DNA of 64,000 bases from Macrolepiota albuminosa (lineage: Eukaryota; Basidiomycota; Agaricomycetes; Agaricales; Agaricaceae): assembly GCA_027475525.1 (NCBI GenBank), contig JAMWFC010000049.1, positions 869,297-933,296 of the forward strand, read 5' to 3'. Both the position numbers and the translations under genes were made by a program. The notes beneath the pieces are model-generated. The model worked only from the letters and a program-made list of their open reading frames with translations. It was not told the origin of the DNA and did not search any database. Each line of letters begins with the position of its first letter. The first letter of the stretch is position 1. Below, in pieces: positions 34,056 through 45,854 of this stretch.

Positions 34056-35453
34056 TTAATCTGTCAGGAATCTTCCTCAAAAACTCATCTTGGGCCCTAT
34101 ATTTCAGGGCCTGCAACTCCTTGGCGTGATTCACCTTCTTCTTTGCAATGCACTTATTGCGCAATACTCACTGGAATCGGTCTGCTGCCGATTCCCCTTC
34201 CTCCACCTCCTCCTCATGCTCCGAGCTTGACTCTCCATAGTTGCTCTTGTCAAATAAGGAGACAACTAGCGCTTTGCCTTTTCCAGGCACAGGTGGATTC
34301 CTCAAGATTGCCACCAGACTGTTGTATTGCTCTGGGGAGCGAGGATCGGGGGTCAAGGTGACCATGGGATTGTGTGCCTGCAGGGCGGGCATGGTAACAG
34401 GCAACAAAAACAACATCGAGACTTTCCTGGCCTGTGCAGGAATGCCAGCCAGGAATTCTATTACCTCCAGTTTGGAGGCATCAAAAGGTGGCTTATGGTG
34501 TCAATGTTGACGTGAAGGCCCTGACTTGGCTGAGGCAAATAGTTTGAATGGTGGCTGAGCCACCAGAGGGGCAGGCACATTTTGTGCCAGAGTTCTCCCT
34601 CCAGGCTCAGCGTGAGGAGTGATGGTAACAGGTGCTCTTGGTGCCACAGCAATGGATTTGGGCCCCATAGGTGGAGCCCAAGATAATGCGAGTTCCTGCT
34701 GACCCAGAGACAGCCCTGCCAAAGGCTCACTGACTGCAGTCAATGACTCTGAGGAGGCCTGAAGGGCCAGAGCAGGCAACCACAATGACAACACAACGGG
34801 CTGAGCAGGCTGCTCAGGGCATGCAGATTGCGTGGCCAGTGGCATCCTGGCCTGTAGAGGGTTGACCAATCGAGTGGGCTGATACTTGGCCCTCTTGACC
34901 TTGGTGGTTGGTTCCTCAAAAGTAGAGACTTTGCGCTTAGATGCACATTTGATCTGCTCCAGTGCTGCAATGCGCTGCCTCTTCATCAGCTCAATCTGAT
35001 TGAGCAATCCCTCCATCACCATCATGGCCAGACTGTCCTGCAGAAAGGATGCAGTTGCAGGGACTGGCTGTCCTGCTGCTTCCAATCTGCTCAGGAGTGC
35101 ATCTGGCACTGATAACTCCTGTGCTTGTGGCACAGGTTTGACATACAATTCCACCACAGGCTGATGTGCCCATGGTACCAATGGTGGCCCCATCACTGCA
35201 CCCGCATATGTCAGTATCAATGCAAATGAGCACAATGACAGTTCCTGGTAATAGTGCTTGTGGCGCATGCTGTCCTCCAGGTGCTCGTAGCGCTCTTTGT
35301 CATCAATGTCCATCTCTTGCAAATGGAGGGGAGTTTGGTACAGGAGCGGTTCCTCACAGCCTGGGTAGGCCACACCTGCTGACTGATACTGGCTTGCCAC
35401 CGGATATGGCGGCTGCCTCTGGTACTAGGCAAGGTATTCTCTCATATGTATAG
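34056..35453 (-). pseudogene. Unidentified decayed CDS on the minus strand
   Basis: A single minus-strand frame of about 465 codons runs from MREYLA at 35453 to about 34056. It is broken only by a TAG near 35434 and by TGA at 34501 and 34168, both in Arg-like contexts. It shows acidic and basic blocks: DIDDKERYEHLEDSMRHKHY, KRKVSTFEEPTTKVKRAKY (a possible nuclear signal), a Pro/Ala-rich middle, SRSPEQYNSLVAILR-like text, an acidic run (SEHEEEVEEGESAADRFQ) and a Lys-rich end. I recognise no domain. It lies opposite to the gag and integrase fragments on either side and may be another accessory gene of a retroelement. Confidence 0.45.
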
Positions 35454-35762
35454 TCAGGGGTCTCCCCCCTCCACTAGAGCCTTGCAGGCTCTGGTCACTC
35501 TTTTGTGGCCCCCAATAGGCCATTTTGAAGCAACATGTCAGCTACGTGTATTGGGACTGAGGAAAGAACAGAAAAAAAAAATAATCTCCTAACTCCACCA
35601 GTGGTGTAAACAACCACAAATACATGCCACCCGGTCTCTTACCGGCCATTATAGTTGCATAAACAGCCACAATTAGTAGCCACCCAGTTAGTTACCAGCC
35701 ATCAAAGTAGACTTCGTCCACATTCCACCACCATACACGCGTTATGCACATTTTGCTAGCTG
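35454..35762. other. No gene seen
   Basis: A transition zone in which neither the minus-strand CDS nor the integrase that follows can be recognised. It contains an A-run near 35571 and two related CCACCC(A/G)GT phrases, but no defined repeat. Confidence 0.35.
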
Positions 35763-37001
35763 TTGCAGGCGTTTCACGCCCTGTGCATGTCAGACTTCGT
35801 GCGCCGTTACGTCGAAGGATGTGAGGTCTGTCAGCGTGTTAAGCCCAGAAGACAGAAGCCTCATGGCCCCCTACAGCCACTTGAGATCCCGGACAGCCCC
35901 TGGCAGCATATCTCGACCGATTACGTGGGCCCACTCCCAGTCTCCCATGGTTACGACATGGTCCAGGTGGTCGTCGATAAGTCAACGAAACGGGCGCATT
36001 TCTTGGGGGCGCACGCTACCGACGACGCAGCGCAGATGTGCGATAGCTTCATGGAGCAAGTCTGGTGCTTGCATGGCACCCCCAAGAAGATTGTGTCCGA
36101 TCGTGGGCCCCAGTTCGTGGCACGCTATGCGAGGCGGATGTGGGAGCGCCTGGGCATTAAACCAGCGTTGTCGACGGCGCATCACCCACAATCGGACGGG
36201 CAGACGGAGCGTGTGAACCAAGAGCTCGAGGTCTACCTGCGGGCGTTCATCGATTATTACCAAGATGACTGGTTTGACTGGCTACCTTTTGCAGAGTTTG
36301 CGTATAATAACCGTGTGAGCGCTGCGACAGGAATGTCGCCCTTCTACGCCGAGTACGCCTATAACCCCACGTTTTCGGTCGATCCGGTGAACTCGCAGAT
36401 GGTTCCTAGGGCAGATGAGCGGCTCGACAGGATTCGGGAGGTGCAGCAGGAGTTGAGGGGGTTGTTGGAGTTGGCGGCAGCGAGGATGAAACGGTTCTAC
36501 GATGCGTGGGTCGACGAAGCCCCGGATTATGTTGCGGGGGACCGAGTGTTTCTAGAGAGAGCGGATTTGCGCTCAGATCGACCGAGCCACAAGCTGGATT
36601 TCAAGAGGTTCGGCTCCTTCAAAATTGCGCAGAAAATCTCAGACACGGCTTACCGGCTGCACTTGCCTGACGGTTGGACGATACACGATGTCTTTCATGT
36701 GTCGTGCCTTGTACCTGCACGCGACGACACGATCTTGGGACGGAGGCAGGAGCCTCCGCCGCCGGTGCAGATGGAGACGGGTGAGGAGGTGGAGATAGAG
36801 AGAATCCTGCGGGAGCGCAGGACCAGAGGAGGGGTGACGGAGTTTTTGGTGCGATGGAAGGGGTACGATGACAGTGAGGACGAATGGCTCAAGGAATACG
36901 ACATGCCGCACGCGCTGGAGGCCATCCAAGAGTTTAGGGAAAACGAGCGGACTCACGGGAAGGGCTGGCGCAAGAAGAAAGGCGCACAGCGCTCGGGTTG
37001 A
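35763..37001 (+). CDS. Gypsy integrase-chromodomain fragment (third family)
   Basis: The frame is open to a TGA at 36999-37001. It begins within the integrase zinc domain (CEVCQRVKPRRQK; the His pair is missing). It has a full DDE core (STDYVGPLP, SDRGPQFVARY, QSDGQTERVNQELEVYL), a GPY/F-like tail (HKLDFKRFGSFKI, IHDVFHVSCL) and a chromodomain (VEIERILRERR, FLVRWKGYDDSEDEW). It is GC- and CpG-rich with no stops, so it is much younger than gypsy B. The 5' two thirds of pol are gone. A polypurine tract and LTR start follow. Confidence 0.88.
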   Translation: MQAFHALCMSDFVRRYVEGCEVCQRVKPRRQKPHGPLQPLEIPDSPWQHISTDYVGPLPVSHGYDMVQVVVDKSTKRAHFLGAHATDDAAQMCDSFMEQVWCLHGTPKKIVSDRGPQFVARYARRMWERLGIKPALSTAHHPQSDGQTERVNQELEVYLRAFIDYYQDDWFDWLPFAEFAYNNRVSAATGMSPFYAEYAYNPTFSVDPVNSQMVPRADERLDRIREVQQELRGLLELAAARMKRFYDAWVDEAPDYVAGDRVFLERADLRSDRPSHKLDFKRFGSFKIAQKISDTAYRLHLPDGWTIHDVFHVSCLVPARDDTILGRRQEPPPPVQMETGEEVEIERILRERRTRGGVTEFLVRWKGYDDSEDEWLKEYDMPHALEAIQEFRENERTHGKGWRKKKGAQRSG

Positions 37002-37042
37002 GGCCTTTTTTTGTTTCCCTCTGCCTTACGGGTAGGGGGCGA

Positions 37043-37270
37043 GTGTCACGGTACACGTGACCACGCTCCCTTTATCGTAGTCGGTAGCTTAGTCTAATTC
37101 CTTATCTTAGTCCATTCCGTTCTCAGGTGTGTTACATTCGGTCGTTAAACGCTGTTTAACTCCATAATACATTCCGTTCTCAGTGCCAACAACGCGTCGC
37201 ATTGCGAGTCGCTGTTCTTAGCCTTACACTCGTAGCCCAGCCTTTACACGAACGTCACCTATCTCTCCCT
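37043..37270 (+). repeat. 3' LTR of the third gypsy family (end uncertain)
   Basis: GGTAGGGGGCGAG (about 37030-37042) is a polypurine tract and TGTCACGGTACACGTGACC starts the LTR at 37043. CATTCCGTTCTCAG occurs twice (about 37112 and 37169). No CA end with a matching duplication could be fixed, because the 5' end of the element is lost. Confidence 0.5.
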
Positions 37271-38899
37271 GATCAGTGATGTATCCTGGCCTTATTGTGT
37301 GAAGGACAAACTTTGAAGAACAGCTTTCATGAGACACTCTGTGATACGGGGCGGGGTTTGGTACCATGGATAGATCCAGATCCGAAACCTATGTAAATGA
37401 GTGGCTTCCCGTCTTTCCGTGCCTTGGCCATGAAATCGAGTAAGGCGACCCATGTCGGCGTTTGGGATTTTCAGAACTTGTCGTCGCCACGTATTGATCT
37501 GTTGTGATGTAGCTGTCCACAATATGTTGCTGTATGATGATCAGATGAGACGATTCAGCTGTATAGGTAGTGATAGATACTTGAACAACGTAACTAATTT
37601 TTTACCAATTAATTGATGCGTTTATCATTTAACGGTGGAATACTCACGAGGCACTATTAAATGCTGGAGATTCCACCAGAGGACTCAGAAATGCATGAGA
37701 AAACTCCGTTGTCCTATGCATAAGTTTGAACATGGATCATCTGCATTCTAACAGGGGCAAAACTGACTTGGTCCACGGCATGGTAAATGTTCTAAAAGGA
37801 ATACCTGCACGTCGTTAGCTATGGAAGAATGCCTTGGGCAACTTCAGATGAAGATAAAGGGGCAAACCGGCGGCTTCGAGAGCTTTTGCATCCTTTGAAA
37901 CATTTGTAATAAAAATATTCATTTATTTATTTAAATCCTGAGCGTGGGGAAACTGATCACTTTTGACGAGGGCTCTCAAGGAGCCCTCGATCAAGCACAG
38001 CCACAAGCTGGCACTCACAATCATGCACCTTTCAATGATATCTATAATAACAAAAAGAAAGTCTGTATACTTGCAAGGGAAAAAAGTGCTATCAAACGTT
38101 CAAATTCAAACTTAAATTGATTGATCCAGCGAATCATCCAAATCGGAGTTCACATAAGAATTTCAGCCTGAGCCAGAACAGGCCAGAAATTGGAATTAAC
38201 TTTCAGATAATTCCAGGACCAGTTCTCACTGGGAGCGCTCAAACTTCATTAATTATTATGTCACCTGCAAATCCACAATAAGTACATTATTATAAGTGTA
38301 CATACATTAATTGAGTGACAATCGATGATCGTTTATGCATATGTAATTACTTCGGAAGTATTTCCAACTCGACTGCGCTCGAAAAACAAAAAGTTCGGCC
38401 ATACGTCTAGCGTCACAAATACCGGTGTTAAGGGTTGTGTAAATAGGTGGCAATTAGGTGCGTACCAGCTCGCTGGCTCCTGTCTGGCCGCTATGCAGTG
38501 TCAGGGCAGTGTCAACTCGATTGGAAACTTGATGAGTTCTTCGCTGCCTGAAGTTAGGTAAGTTATTCACCTCAGGCTCAATTCAGAGATGCTTTGATGC
38601 TATTAGGCAAGATGTGGTCAAAATCCCTATTCCAGGAGTGGAATTCCTCTTGTAAGTCCTATGCCTCGTATAGCAAGCTGATCTCCATCGCCGATTCCAG
38701 CGCAACCTGCGACATTCATAGCGGTCCAAGTCCATCACAGACAAAATGTTGTACGTCTTTCAAAGGATGCATCGACAACATATCTCGTCTTGAACCACTG
38801 TTTTCATGATGCTACACATTTTGTCTCAAGTCTTACTTACTTACCTTTTTCATCAAGTGAAATGTACAGACTGTTGAATGCGAAAGAGGTGATCATGAT
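37271..38899. other. No gene supported
   Basis: Mixed-composition DNA with only short open frames on both strands. Some stretches (38330-38830) have splice-like signals, but I could not assemble a coherent protein. No RNA gene or repeat was recognised. Confidence 0.35.
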
Positions 38900-39590
38900 C
38901 TCGAGATTCCTTCGTGCGTGCAAGTTCCTTTAAACAATATATTAGACTGGATCCAACAGAAAAACAATCCTATTTGTACTTCTCTGAGTTCGTTGGCTTC
39001 TGTAGATCTTGTCTCTCTCAGGTCCTCCAATTGGCGTTGCACATCTGCATACGACTAAAGCGAGATGTAAGAGTTCTCTTTAGAACAATCACTTCTGATA
39101 TCTAAAGGATTACCATTTGTAATGCTCGTAATGTGCTATCAATACAGTTCTTTTCTGCAAGGACTTTGGCTAAGCCATCCTGCAAAACATTCACCTGTAG
39201 ATAGCAGATCAGTGCTCTGTGATATGTTGATCGTCTCCTGTAGACTCACCTGGTCATTCAAAATAGGTACTGAAGTGGAGAATGCTGTCCGACCAGATGG
39301 ATTGAGTGCAGCGTTATACAATACTGCATGTTCACTTCGTCGATATGGCTGGATGCTGCCAGATTTCAGGCCTTTGATCTTGCGCACCATGATTGTCATT
39401 TGTCGAATGAGGCTAACACATTTAGCACTCATACCTTCATACGCCGGAAGTAGATCCAAAAATGGACTTGAAAGGTTGGTAGGTAAATACAAGGTAATAG
39501 AACATAGTCTCCAGGGGTAAAAAACAAAGTACAACTGGCGCAAAAGCCATGAACACGATGATGTTCCAAGCTGATCAAATTTCACTCAGG
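38900..39590 (-). CDS. Exons of an unidentified coiled-coil protein
   Basis: On the minus strand, an exon at about 39505-39252 reads FLDLLPAYEGMSAKCVSLIR and later ALNPSGRTAFSTSVPILNDQ. A GTGAGT...CTACAG intron (about 39251-39195) is followed by VNVLQDGLAKVLAEKNC, a further intron, and a charged helical exon (YADVQRQLEDLRET, about 39052-39000). The splice sites keep frame, which supports a real gene. The ends and the start codon are not seen. The Leu/Gln/Glu-rich content is like that of the plus-strand coiled-coil gene next to it, but I see no direct similarity. Confidence 0.4.
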
Positions 39591-39849
39591 TGAGATCAAT
39601 TTTTGATTAACCGACAACTTTGTCCTCATCATTTTTGTTAAATGCGCCTTGTTTGCTATGTTCTCTTTGCAGTGTTCAAGGCAATCAGGTCAGTACAAGG
39701 TTATTTCATCGCGCCTGTCAGGCACGGACTAACATTTGGACAGCTCACCCACTCTGCAGGTTGTGGTATAAAATGTTCATCGACTCGAACCTCTCATTGA
39801 TGCAGCTCATTTGTATACAAATTGTTGCACCACAATTCGAGTTCATACT

Positions 39850-42209
39850 TTTGCTCAATGCCTCTGAACTTCTTTTTTGGAGCCTCTTCCTCCCCACCTG
39901 ATATCCAGTCCGCTCGGCATACTGGTAATGACTCTCAGGCGACTATAGTCAGATCCACCAACGATACCTCGACAATTTAGGAAGTAGAGCCCTCTTCAGG
40001 TGCTATGGTACTTGCAAGAGGCTCTCATTGGCCAGCACCACCTCCTCGACAGAAGGTTCCAGGTCGTATTCGCAATGCTCAGAGTGCCCTTCAATCCTCT
40101 GATAATCTTGCTTTTCTTCATTCTGGACCTTCTTCTGGGGTGGTGATTATGGGTGATACGCATGTCAGTCTTCAATCTATGCACAAGTCTCATATTGATG
40201 ACATTTGGTACACAGACAAGTGACGACCATCTGGCTCAGGAGTTTACAGATGTTTCAGAACCTAATTTGGCTGTGATACAGTTGAGTAAGAAATATTGCT
40301 TGTTTCACTTCTTCTAGTACGATGACTCTATACTTGTAGACTTCGTTGAAGCGCCATAGCAGTGACACCAACAATGAAGATGTTGAGACAGGCCCCAATG
40401 GAGTGAGTACCTGCCTGCTACAGTGTGACTTGTTCTGTCTTATAGTGATCGCCCTTCGACACTAGAGCTACTGCTACCGCACCAAGTATAGAGTCATTGA
40501 AGATCCTTCGCTTTATATCCAGAACACCCAGGTAAGGCTATTTTTGCATTCTCTATCATTGTTTGAGCTTCTATCCTCTTTTTCTACAGCTCTTGGATCA
40601 GCTCGATGAAGAGAGAGTTAAAGTAGAGTTGCTCACCGCCCAACTTGAGCAAGTGAGTTCATCGTTGGCCGATCTTCCAAATTGTATGGCTCAAAGATAC
40701 TTTGCAGGCACAACACAACCAAGTTAGAACTGCATGGCTAGCACGAGACGTATTTGATTCCATGGTCGTACAATCAAATGCTGAGCTCAATACAGTACAG
40801 GCTCAGGCCATTCAAGAATCCCAGAGCAGTTCTCAGATGCTTTCGGTAACTTCAGTCCAGCGAGACCAAGTGCTTCAGGAGCTTCAAGAGGCTTTACACA
40901 ATCAAGCAAATCTTCAAGCGGAATTTGACACGCACTTGCAGCAGGCACTCACAGAACGTCAAGAATTTGAACAACGCCAGCAGAACTTACAGCAAGAGTT
41001 GGAAAGCTGCCAGCAAACCCTTCGAGAACAGGAGCAACGGTTTCAGCAGGAACAGCGGGATCTTTCCACACGGAATGCTAACAAGATTGAGCAGATTTTG
41101 AAGGAACACGATTGCAAGCATGAGCAATCTCGTCAGGCTGAAATAAACCGCCTCCGCATCGAATATCAGCAACAAATCGTAGATTCAACTCATGCTAGAG
41201 ACGAGATGGAGAACAGGATCGGGGAACTGGAGAGAACTCGAGCTCAAGTGAGGATGTCACCTAGTTTTTTCAAACCGTTCGCCCTGACATCATAATTGCT
41301 CATCTGAATAGGAACTTCAAGAACGAGAACAGCACTTTCAACAAGAGCTAAATCAATTACTTACTGAAGAGCGCCAGGCTCTTTCTGCACGCACAGCAAC
41401 TGAAGTACGTGAGCGGTTAGGAGAACAAGATCACAGACATCAACAAGAGCTTCACTCTGAAGCCACCCGCTTGCAAACAGAGCACAAGCAACAGCTTGCC
41501 ATTGCTATCAGGGCTTGCGAAGAGGTGGAAAACAGAATACGAGAACTGGAGGAAACTCAAGCTCATGTAAGCGCAAAAGTCTTTTCCTCCTCTTTCCACA
41601 GTCAATGGCGTTGATACAGGCATCGAACTTGGCTGAGCAGGCCCGTCAATCTGCAGAGGCAGCTGCTCGTTCAGAACAAGCATATGAAAATATTATGAAT
41701 GTAGATATTCACAACAAAGAGATCATTGCACGCCTTCAGGCTGAGCTTGATGATCGTAACCAAAGATTAGAGGTGAGTCTGAACAATATCAACATAATGG
41801 CTCTATTAACAGCTTAGCAGCGACTACAAGCTCAGCAAAGCTCCCACCTTACTCAAACTTCGGCTCAAGAATCTGCCCAAGCATCGCCTGAGAGGTCTTT
41901 ATCAAATATTGGCACATTTTCTAGCCTTTCGGACCGTGCACGTGGAAGGCTTCCAGTGGACCCTCAATTGGCAAGAATGAGGGTATATCTGGCTCTTCTC
42001 AACAACTTATCGGTGTTATTTACTCTTTGTATCAGGCTGCCAACATGGGAAGGTCTGGAAATGGGCTCTTCAAGAGACGTGTCTCTATTTTGGATCCAGC
42101 AAGTGTTGAAGAAAAACAGTGGTGCTACCTCTTCGAATTCCTCGTCCATATTAGGCATGGCGTTTATGGAGTGTGTGATACATTAAGAGGGTCAAATGGT
42201 ATTCGCTAA
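39850..42209 (+). CDS. Multi-exon Gln/Glu-rich coiled-coil protein
   Basis: Introns that keep frame can be placed at 40532-40589, 40653-40707, 41248-41311, 41567-41601, 41773-41820 and 41983-42035, with stop TAA at 42207-42209. The middle (40708-41770) is a long coiled coil rich in Gln and Glu (QELQEALHNQANLQAEFDTH, REQEQRFQQEQRDLS), with heptads over roughly 300 residues. The C-terminal exon is short and non-coiled (GRSGNGLFKRRVSILDP, EKQWCYLFEFLVHIR). Earlier exons near 39900-40440 are less certain. From 41413 onward the gene lies in the left inverted-repeat arm; this is the complete copy. Function unknown; possibly structural. Confidence 0.6.
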
Positions 42210-44401
42210 GGTGATGGAGCCAATCAAGTGATTATACACCAAGAATCCGATCGTTTATTGTGGCGAGTTTTGCAGCACGCTCCCGTTCGTCAACAGCGAA
42301 CATAGTCCTCAGGCTATCTACTTCCTGCGACTTTTCTTGCAGTTTCTCCGTCGCGTCCCTGGCCTTATTACGCACAATCTCCAATGCCTCATCCTCGGAA
42401 TGCAGACGCGCCTGTGCAGCCTCGTATTTGGCACGTGCGGTGAGAAAAGGCGACTCCTGCTTCTGATACTCAGCTTGCAACCTCTTGCGTTCCCTGTGAG
42501 CTTTGGCTTTGTTCTTAAATATTTTTTCAGGAGATGCAAAACTGATAAAATATAGTTTGGACAACCTTGGATCGCATTGGCCTGATCCTTCTGGAGCATC
42601 GCCAGCTCGCGAATTGCGAGCCGCAACGCCTGTTTCTCAGCTCGTCCTTCCTGCGTGACAAATTGGCATCTGCTGCCGCGGCACGCGATGTGAGTTCATG
42701 GCTGGGATGTGCAGTAGAATGTGGGCCTGTGATCGCTGCCCCTCCAATGAACGTGGAGCCTTCGATCGGCTGGCCAGTTGAGCTCGTGAACATGCTCCGT
42801 CTGTGACGCTGAACGTCGAATGTCCGAAGTACCCTGTGCCGGAGAAGGCGACCTTATATCAAGAGCTATGTGAGCCGGGGGTGAGGGCGATCTCATGTTT
42901 GACCCCTGTTGAGCAGGAGAAGGAGATCTTCTGCCGATAGCTCTTTGAGGAGGGTCACCAATCTGCATGTTAGTATTGCGAGCTTGAAAATCCTGCATCG
43001 CATGAAGGGACTGGGTATCTTCTACAGCTGGGAGCCGGCCTTGTAGAACAGTAAAATCTTTGTCTGTGACGTCAGGTGGGAGTGCGCCACCGTTGACTGT
43101 TTGGATACAGGGCCATAGTTGTTTGAAGGCTCGGAGAACATCGTCGAATGCTGCTACTGCTGCACTGAGGCGTCAAAGTAAACACTCTTAGCACTGTCTG
43201 GAGTATGGGTGTCAGCCATACTCAAACCGGATACAGCATAGTTAAGACACGGAACTAGAATTTATGACGAGGTTGTCCCTTTTTAGCATCAGGACTGTCT
43301 TGGATCTGTCGATCACTCATATCACGCGCCACTGCATCATCGGTTGATCATTCATGTTTTTTTCTCATTGCTTTTGCTACTAGTCCTGTCAGATATAGAC
43401 TTTCGTATCATCCAACAGAGGTCCCAGCCAATGCTGCCGATCCCGAAGCCGGCGCGTGCGGCCAGGCTGACTCCAAGGAGCCAGTTTCACGAGGAGAAAC
43501 CGTGATGGCGAAACCAACGTTCTTAAGTGTTGCAAAACGGATATATCAGATAGAAGTAAGCATCCGGCATTACATGCTCTACATCTCACAAAATCTGTCA
43601 TTTAAAGGGCAGAAATGGGTTCTACAAGGCAATCAGTGAGGCACTCCTTCACATGTGTTGTATCATTCACTCAGCAGTAGCTTCATATCTCCCTAGTTCC
43701 AACGCTCATCGTCAGCTTTGTCATGTGGATCAACGCTAGGAATTATTTGACTAGACTCTACATCTCTCCTAATCCTTCAACTTTCACTCGGACATTGTCG
43801 CAGAGTCTGGTCAGGACTCTTTTCTACAGTTTCGCGCTGGTTTGAATCTATCGGTGCGTCAGCACAAGGGCTATATGCATGCACCCATAAAACGTTCCAC
43901 AGCGCTATCGCAACGCGAAGCAAGCTTGAGGTTTTTGGAACCAGCATCAAAGACGGCGTTCGCACGCTCTTCACACATTTCGAGCGCGCGCGACCACACA
44001 GGATAGTGACACCAAGCCTTCTTTCTGCCCTTCTCGGTCAAATCATCCTCCAGAGATTCGTCTTTCACCCACTTGAACTAACGGTACCAGATCACACGGC
44101 CAACGAGATAGACACAATCTACTTTTTGAGTTTGAGTGCATGCTACAAGTTGGTGCTCCTCATCGTTAATACCCTAATATATGCTCCTTTGGATGTGATT
44201 GTCACGCGGCTAGCAGTCCAACTCAACCATGGCAGCTCCCATACCACGACAGAGGCCGCTCTGGGCACCAATATGGCTGCCCATCCAGTCGAAGTCGACG
44301 GAATAAGCACAAATGACAACCTCGCCGTAAGGCGAGTATTGGGGAAAGTTTTTTGTACCCACTGTTGTTCTCAAAACTTACGTCCGTCGGCCTGCAGCGC
44401 C
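41413..44401 (+). repeat. Left arm of large inverted repeat (2,989 bp)
   Basis: Base x pairs with base 96094-x on the other strand through the whole arm without net indels. Differences seen are two changes within about 25 bp of the outer edge and one near 44391 at the inner edge. The arm holds the 3' part of the coiled-coil gene and the whole SPSP-repeat gene. The outer edge lies inside an exon that continues normally to the left, so this is the original location of that gene. Confidence 0.92.
42230..43220 (-). pseudogene. SPSP-repeat / coiled-coil gene, left-arm copy
   Basis: Same gene as 52875-53862, mirrored. ATG near 43219, N-terminal MADTHTPDSAKSVYFDA, then DDVLRAFKQLWPC, RSPSPAQ-type repeats (RRSPSPAQQ, RSPSPPA, RSPSPAQGT), a Lys/Arg/Glu coiled coil, and stop TAA at 42232-42230. 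A 53-bp intron interrupts it. The frame changes in the middle, in the same places as in the right-arm copy. It converges on the coiled-coil gene, whose stop is only about 20 bp away. Confidence 0.5.
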
Positions 44402-44630
44402 GACCCTGGCGGCTGCAAGATTCTGAGGTGGTCCCGTTCATGCACGGCGCCGACCTCGGCGGCCATCATGGGCTCGATTCGCCGGTCCGTCGGTACCCTG
44501 CCATGGCCGTCGGCCTGTAGCGCCGACCCTGGCAGGTGCAAGATTCTGAAGCGGTCCCGTTCATGCACGGCGCCGACCTTGGCGGCCGTCGTGGGCTCGA
44601 TTCACTGGTCCGTTGCTACCCTGCCATGGC
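44385..44630 (+). repeat. 123-bp tandem duplication in inner arm
   Basis: CGTCGGCCTG starts at 44385 and again at 44508. The two 123-bp units differ by a few substitutions. The corresponding place in the right inner arm has a single unit. 123 is a multiple of three, but no protein is recognised here. Confidence 0.75.
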
Positions 44631-44935
44631 CATTTTATGACCTTGTTTCCCATCGGCCGTGGCCTGCAACGCCTCATCAACTTCGCCTCTGGACGCCTAC
44701 TAGCATCAGACCTTGCTTGCCGGGCCGCATGTCTCCGCATTCCACGGACGAACTTCGTATTTGTCAATCCTGTTCTTGCTCCCTCAGCACGAAGAATTCA
44801 ACTACTGCACGTAGAGTCTACGTACCCATTCGCCACCTCTCTCACAGGACCCTACAGGCTATCGTCACCAGTGCCGATGTCCAGAGCCTCGAACGAAATC
44901 TTCCGACCCACCGCTGTCGTCGCCCTCGAGTCCCA
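44402..44935 (+). repeat. Inner, diverged part of left inverted-repeat arm
   Basis: This segment matches the reverse complement of about 51060-51500 with scattered substitutions and indels, unlike the almost identical outer arm. Shared phrases include CTTGCTTGCCGGGCCGCATG and TCTCACAGGACCCTACAGGC. A long open frame (44006-44995) crosses the arm, but it shows no domain and its mirror copy is broken, so I do not call it a gene. Confidence 0.75.
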
Positions 44936-45854
44936 CTCGAGGGCAATGTCGTGAAAGTCTCCGTGACGGATGAGATTTGGCCCTACGATGGATGAAGTGA
45001 TGGTCCTCTTCAGGCCTATTCTCAGCCCAACGCAGCCGCCGTCACGAATCAAACGACGTATAGTGCCCGATGCATCTCTGTCAATACATCAGTCCCGAAT
45101 TCCAGAACCATGCCTATCATGTAGAGCGCCAGTCAACTGTTGAGAAGCGTAAATGCAGGAAGATGCCGCAGGATGAGACCATCAGGAGAGTGTGCATGAC
45201 GACCGTTAGCGGAAGCATCATTGAAGCTTTGAATTTTTCGCATGCGGCAAAGCCTGGCAAGAGATTTCTTAAGAGGAACATGTCCAGTTCTGGGGGTTTG
45301 CAGACAGAAGCGGGGACAAGGAAGGGAATGAATCATATTGATTGTAGATCTACGTCGCAGAGGCATCATGTAGACTTTTTTTTTATGGCCATTAATTCCT
45401 TCTATACTAGACTTCTGTCAAGCTAAGGAATACACTCATAATGACAAGACTCACTTATGTAACAACATCCCTAGTTATAGAAGGTTTGTGTTGAGTATCA
45501 CTGCCAGGTCCACAATGGATAACAATCCTTTCGGAAACTTACTATGCAACTTTCAGCTTTAAATGTTTCCTGTCTGACATAACTGCTAGGTTCGACACAG
45601 GAACGTCATTCTCAAACACATGATAGCGGAGGATCGGAGTCATCATCTAGTGACATTGTATAGATTAAAGGAGCATATTAGAGGCCTATATGTTTTTCTG
45701 CATTGTCGAATAATCTAAAATTTTTTCTTATTTCCAAATATTCTCAAATTGCACATGCACGTGAGATGGAAATTTCTAAAAACTTTGTCCCCTTTGACAA
45801 TCCATCCATCGACCAACCACCCCTCAATAATCAATCAGCTATAAAAACCTCTAT
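44936..45854. other. No gene seen
   Basis: Spacer between the left arm and the zinc-finger gene. No domain or clear repeat. It may carry the promoter of the zinc-finger gene. Confidence 0.35.

Noticed and set aside
35763..37001. Same element as the gag fragment at 33704
   Set aside because: The gag fragment has an Arg-to-TGA stop and low CpG, while the integrase is CpG-rich and intact; protease and RT are absent between them. Different ages argue for different insertions.
38325..38810. Possible plus-strand gene
   Set aside because: Open frames are short, do not join through credible introns, and show no recognisable motif.
44006..44995. Open frame of 329 codons across the left arm
   Set aside because: No domain, unusual composition, no splice signals, and its mirror copy in the right arm is broken into two unrelated ends. 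Treated as chance in GC-rich DNA.
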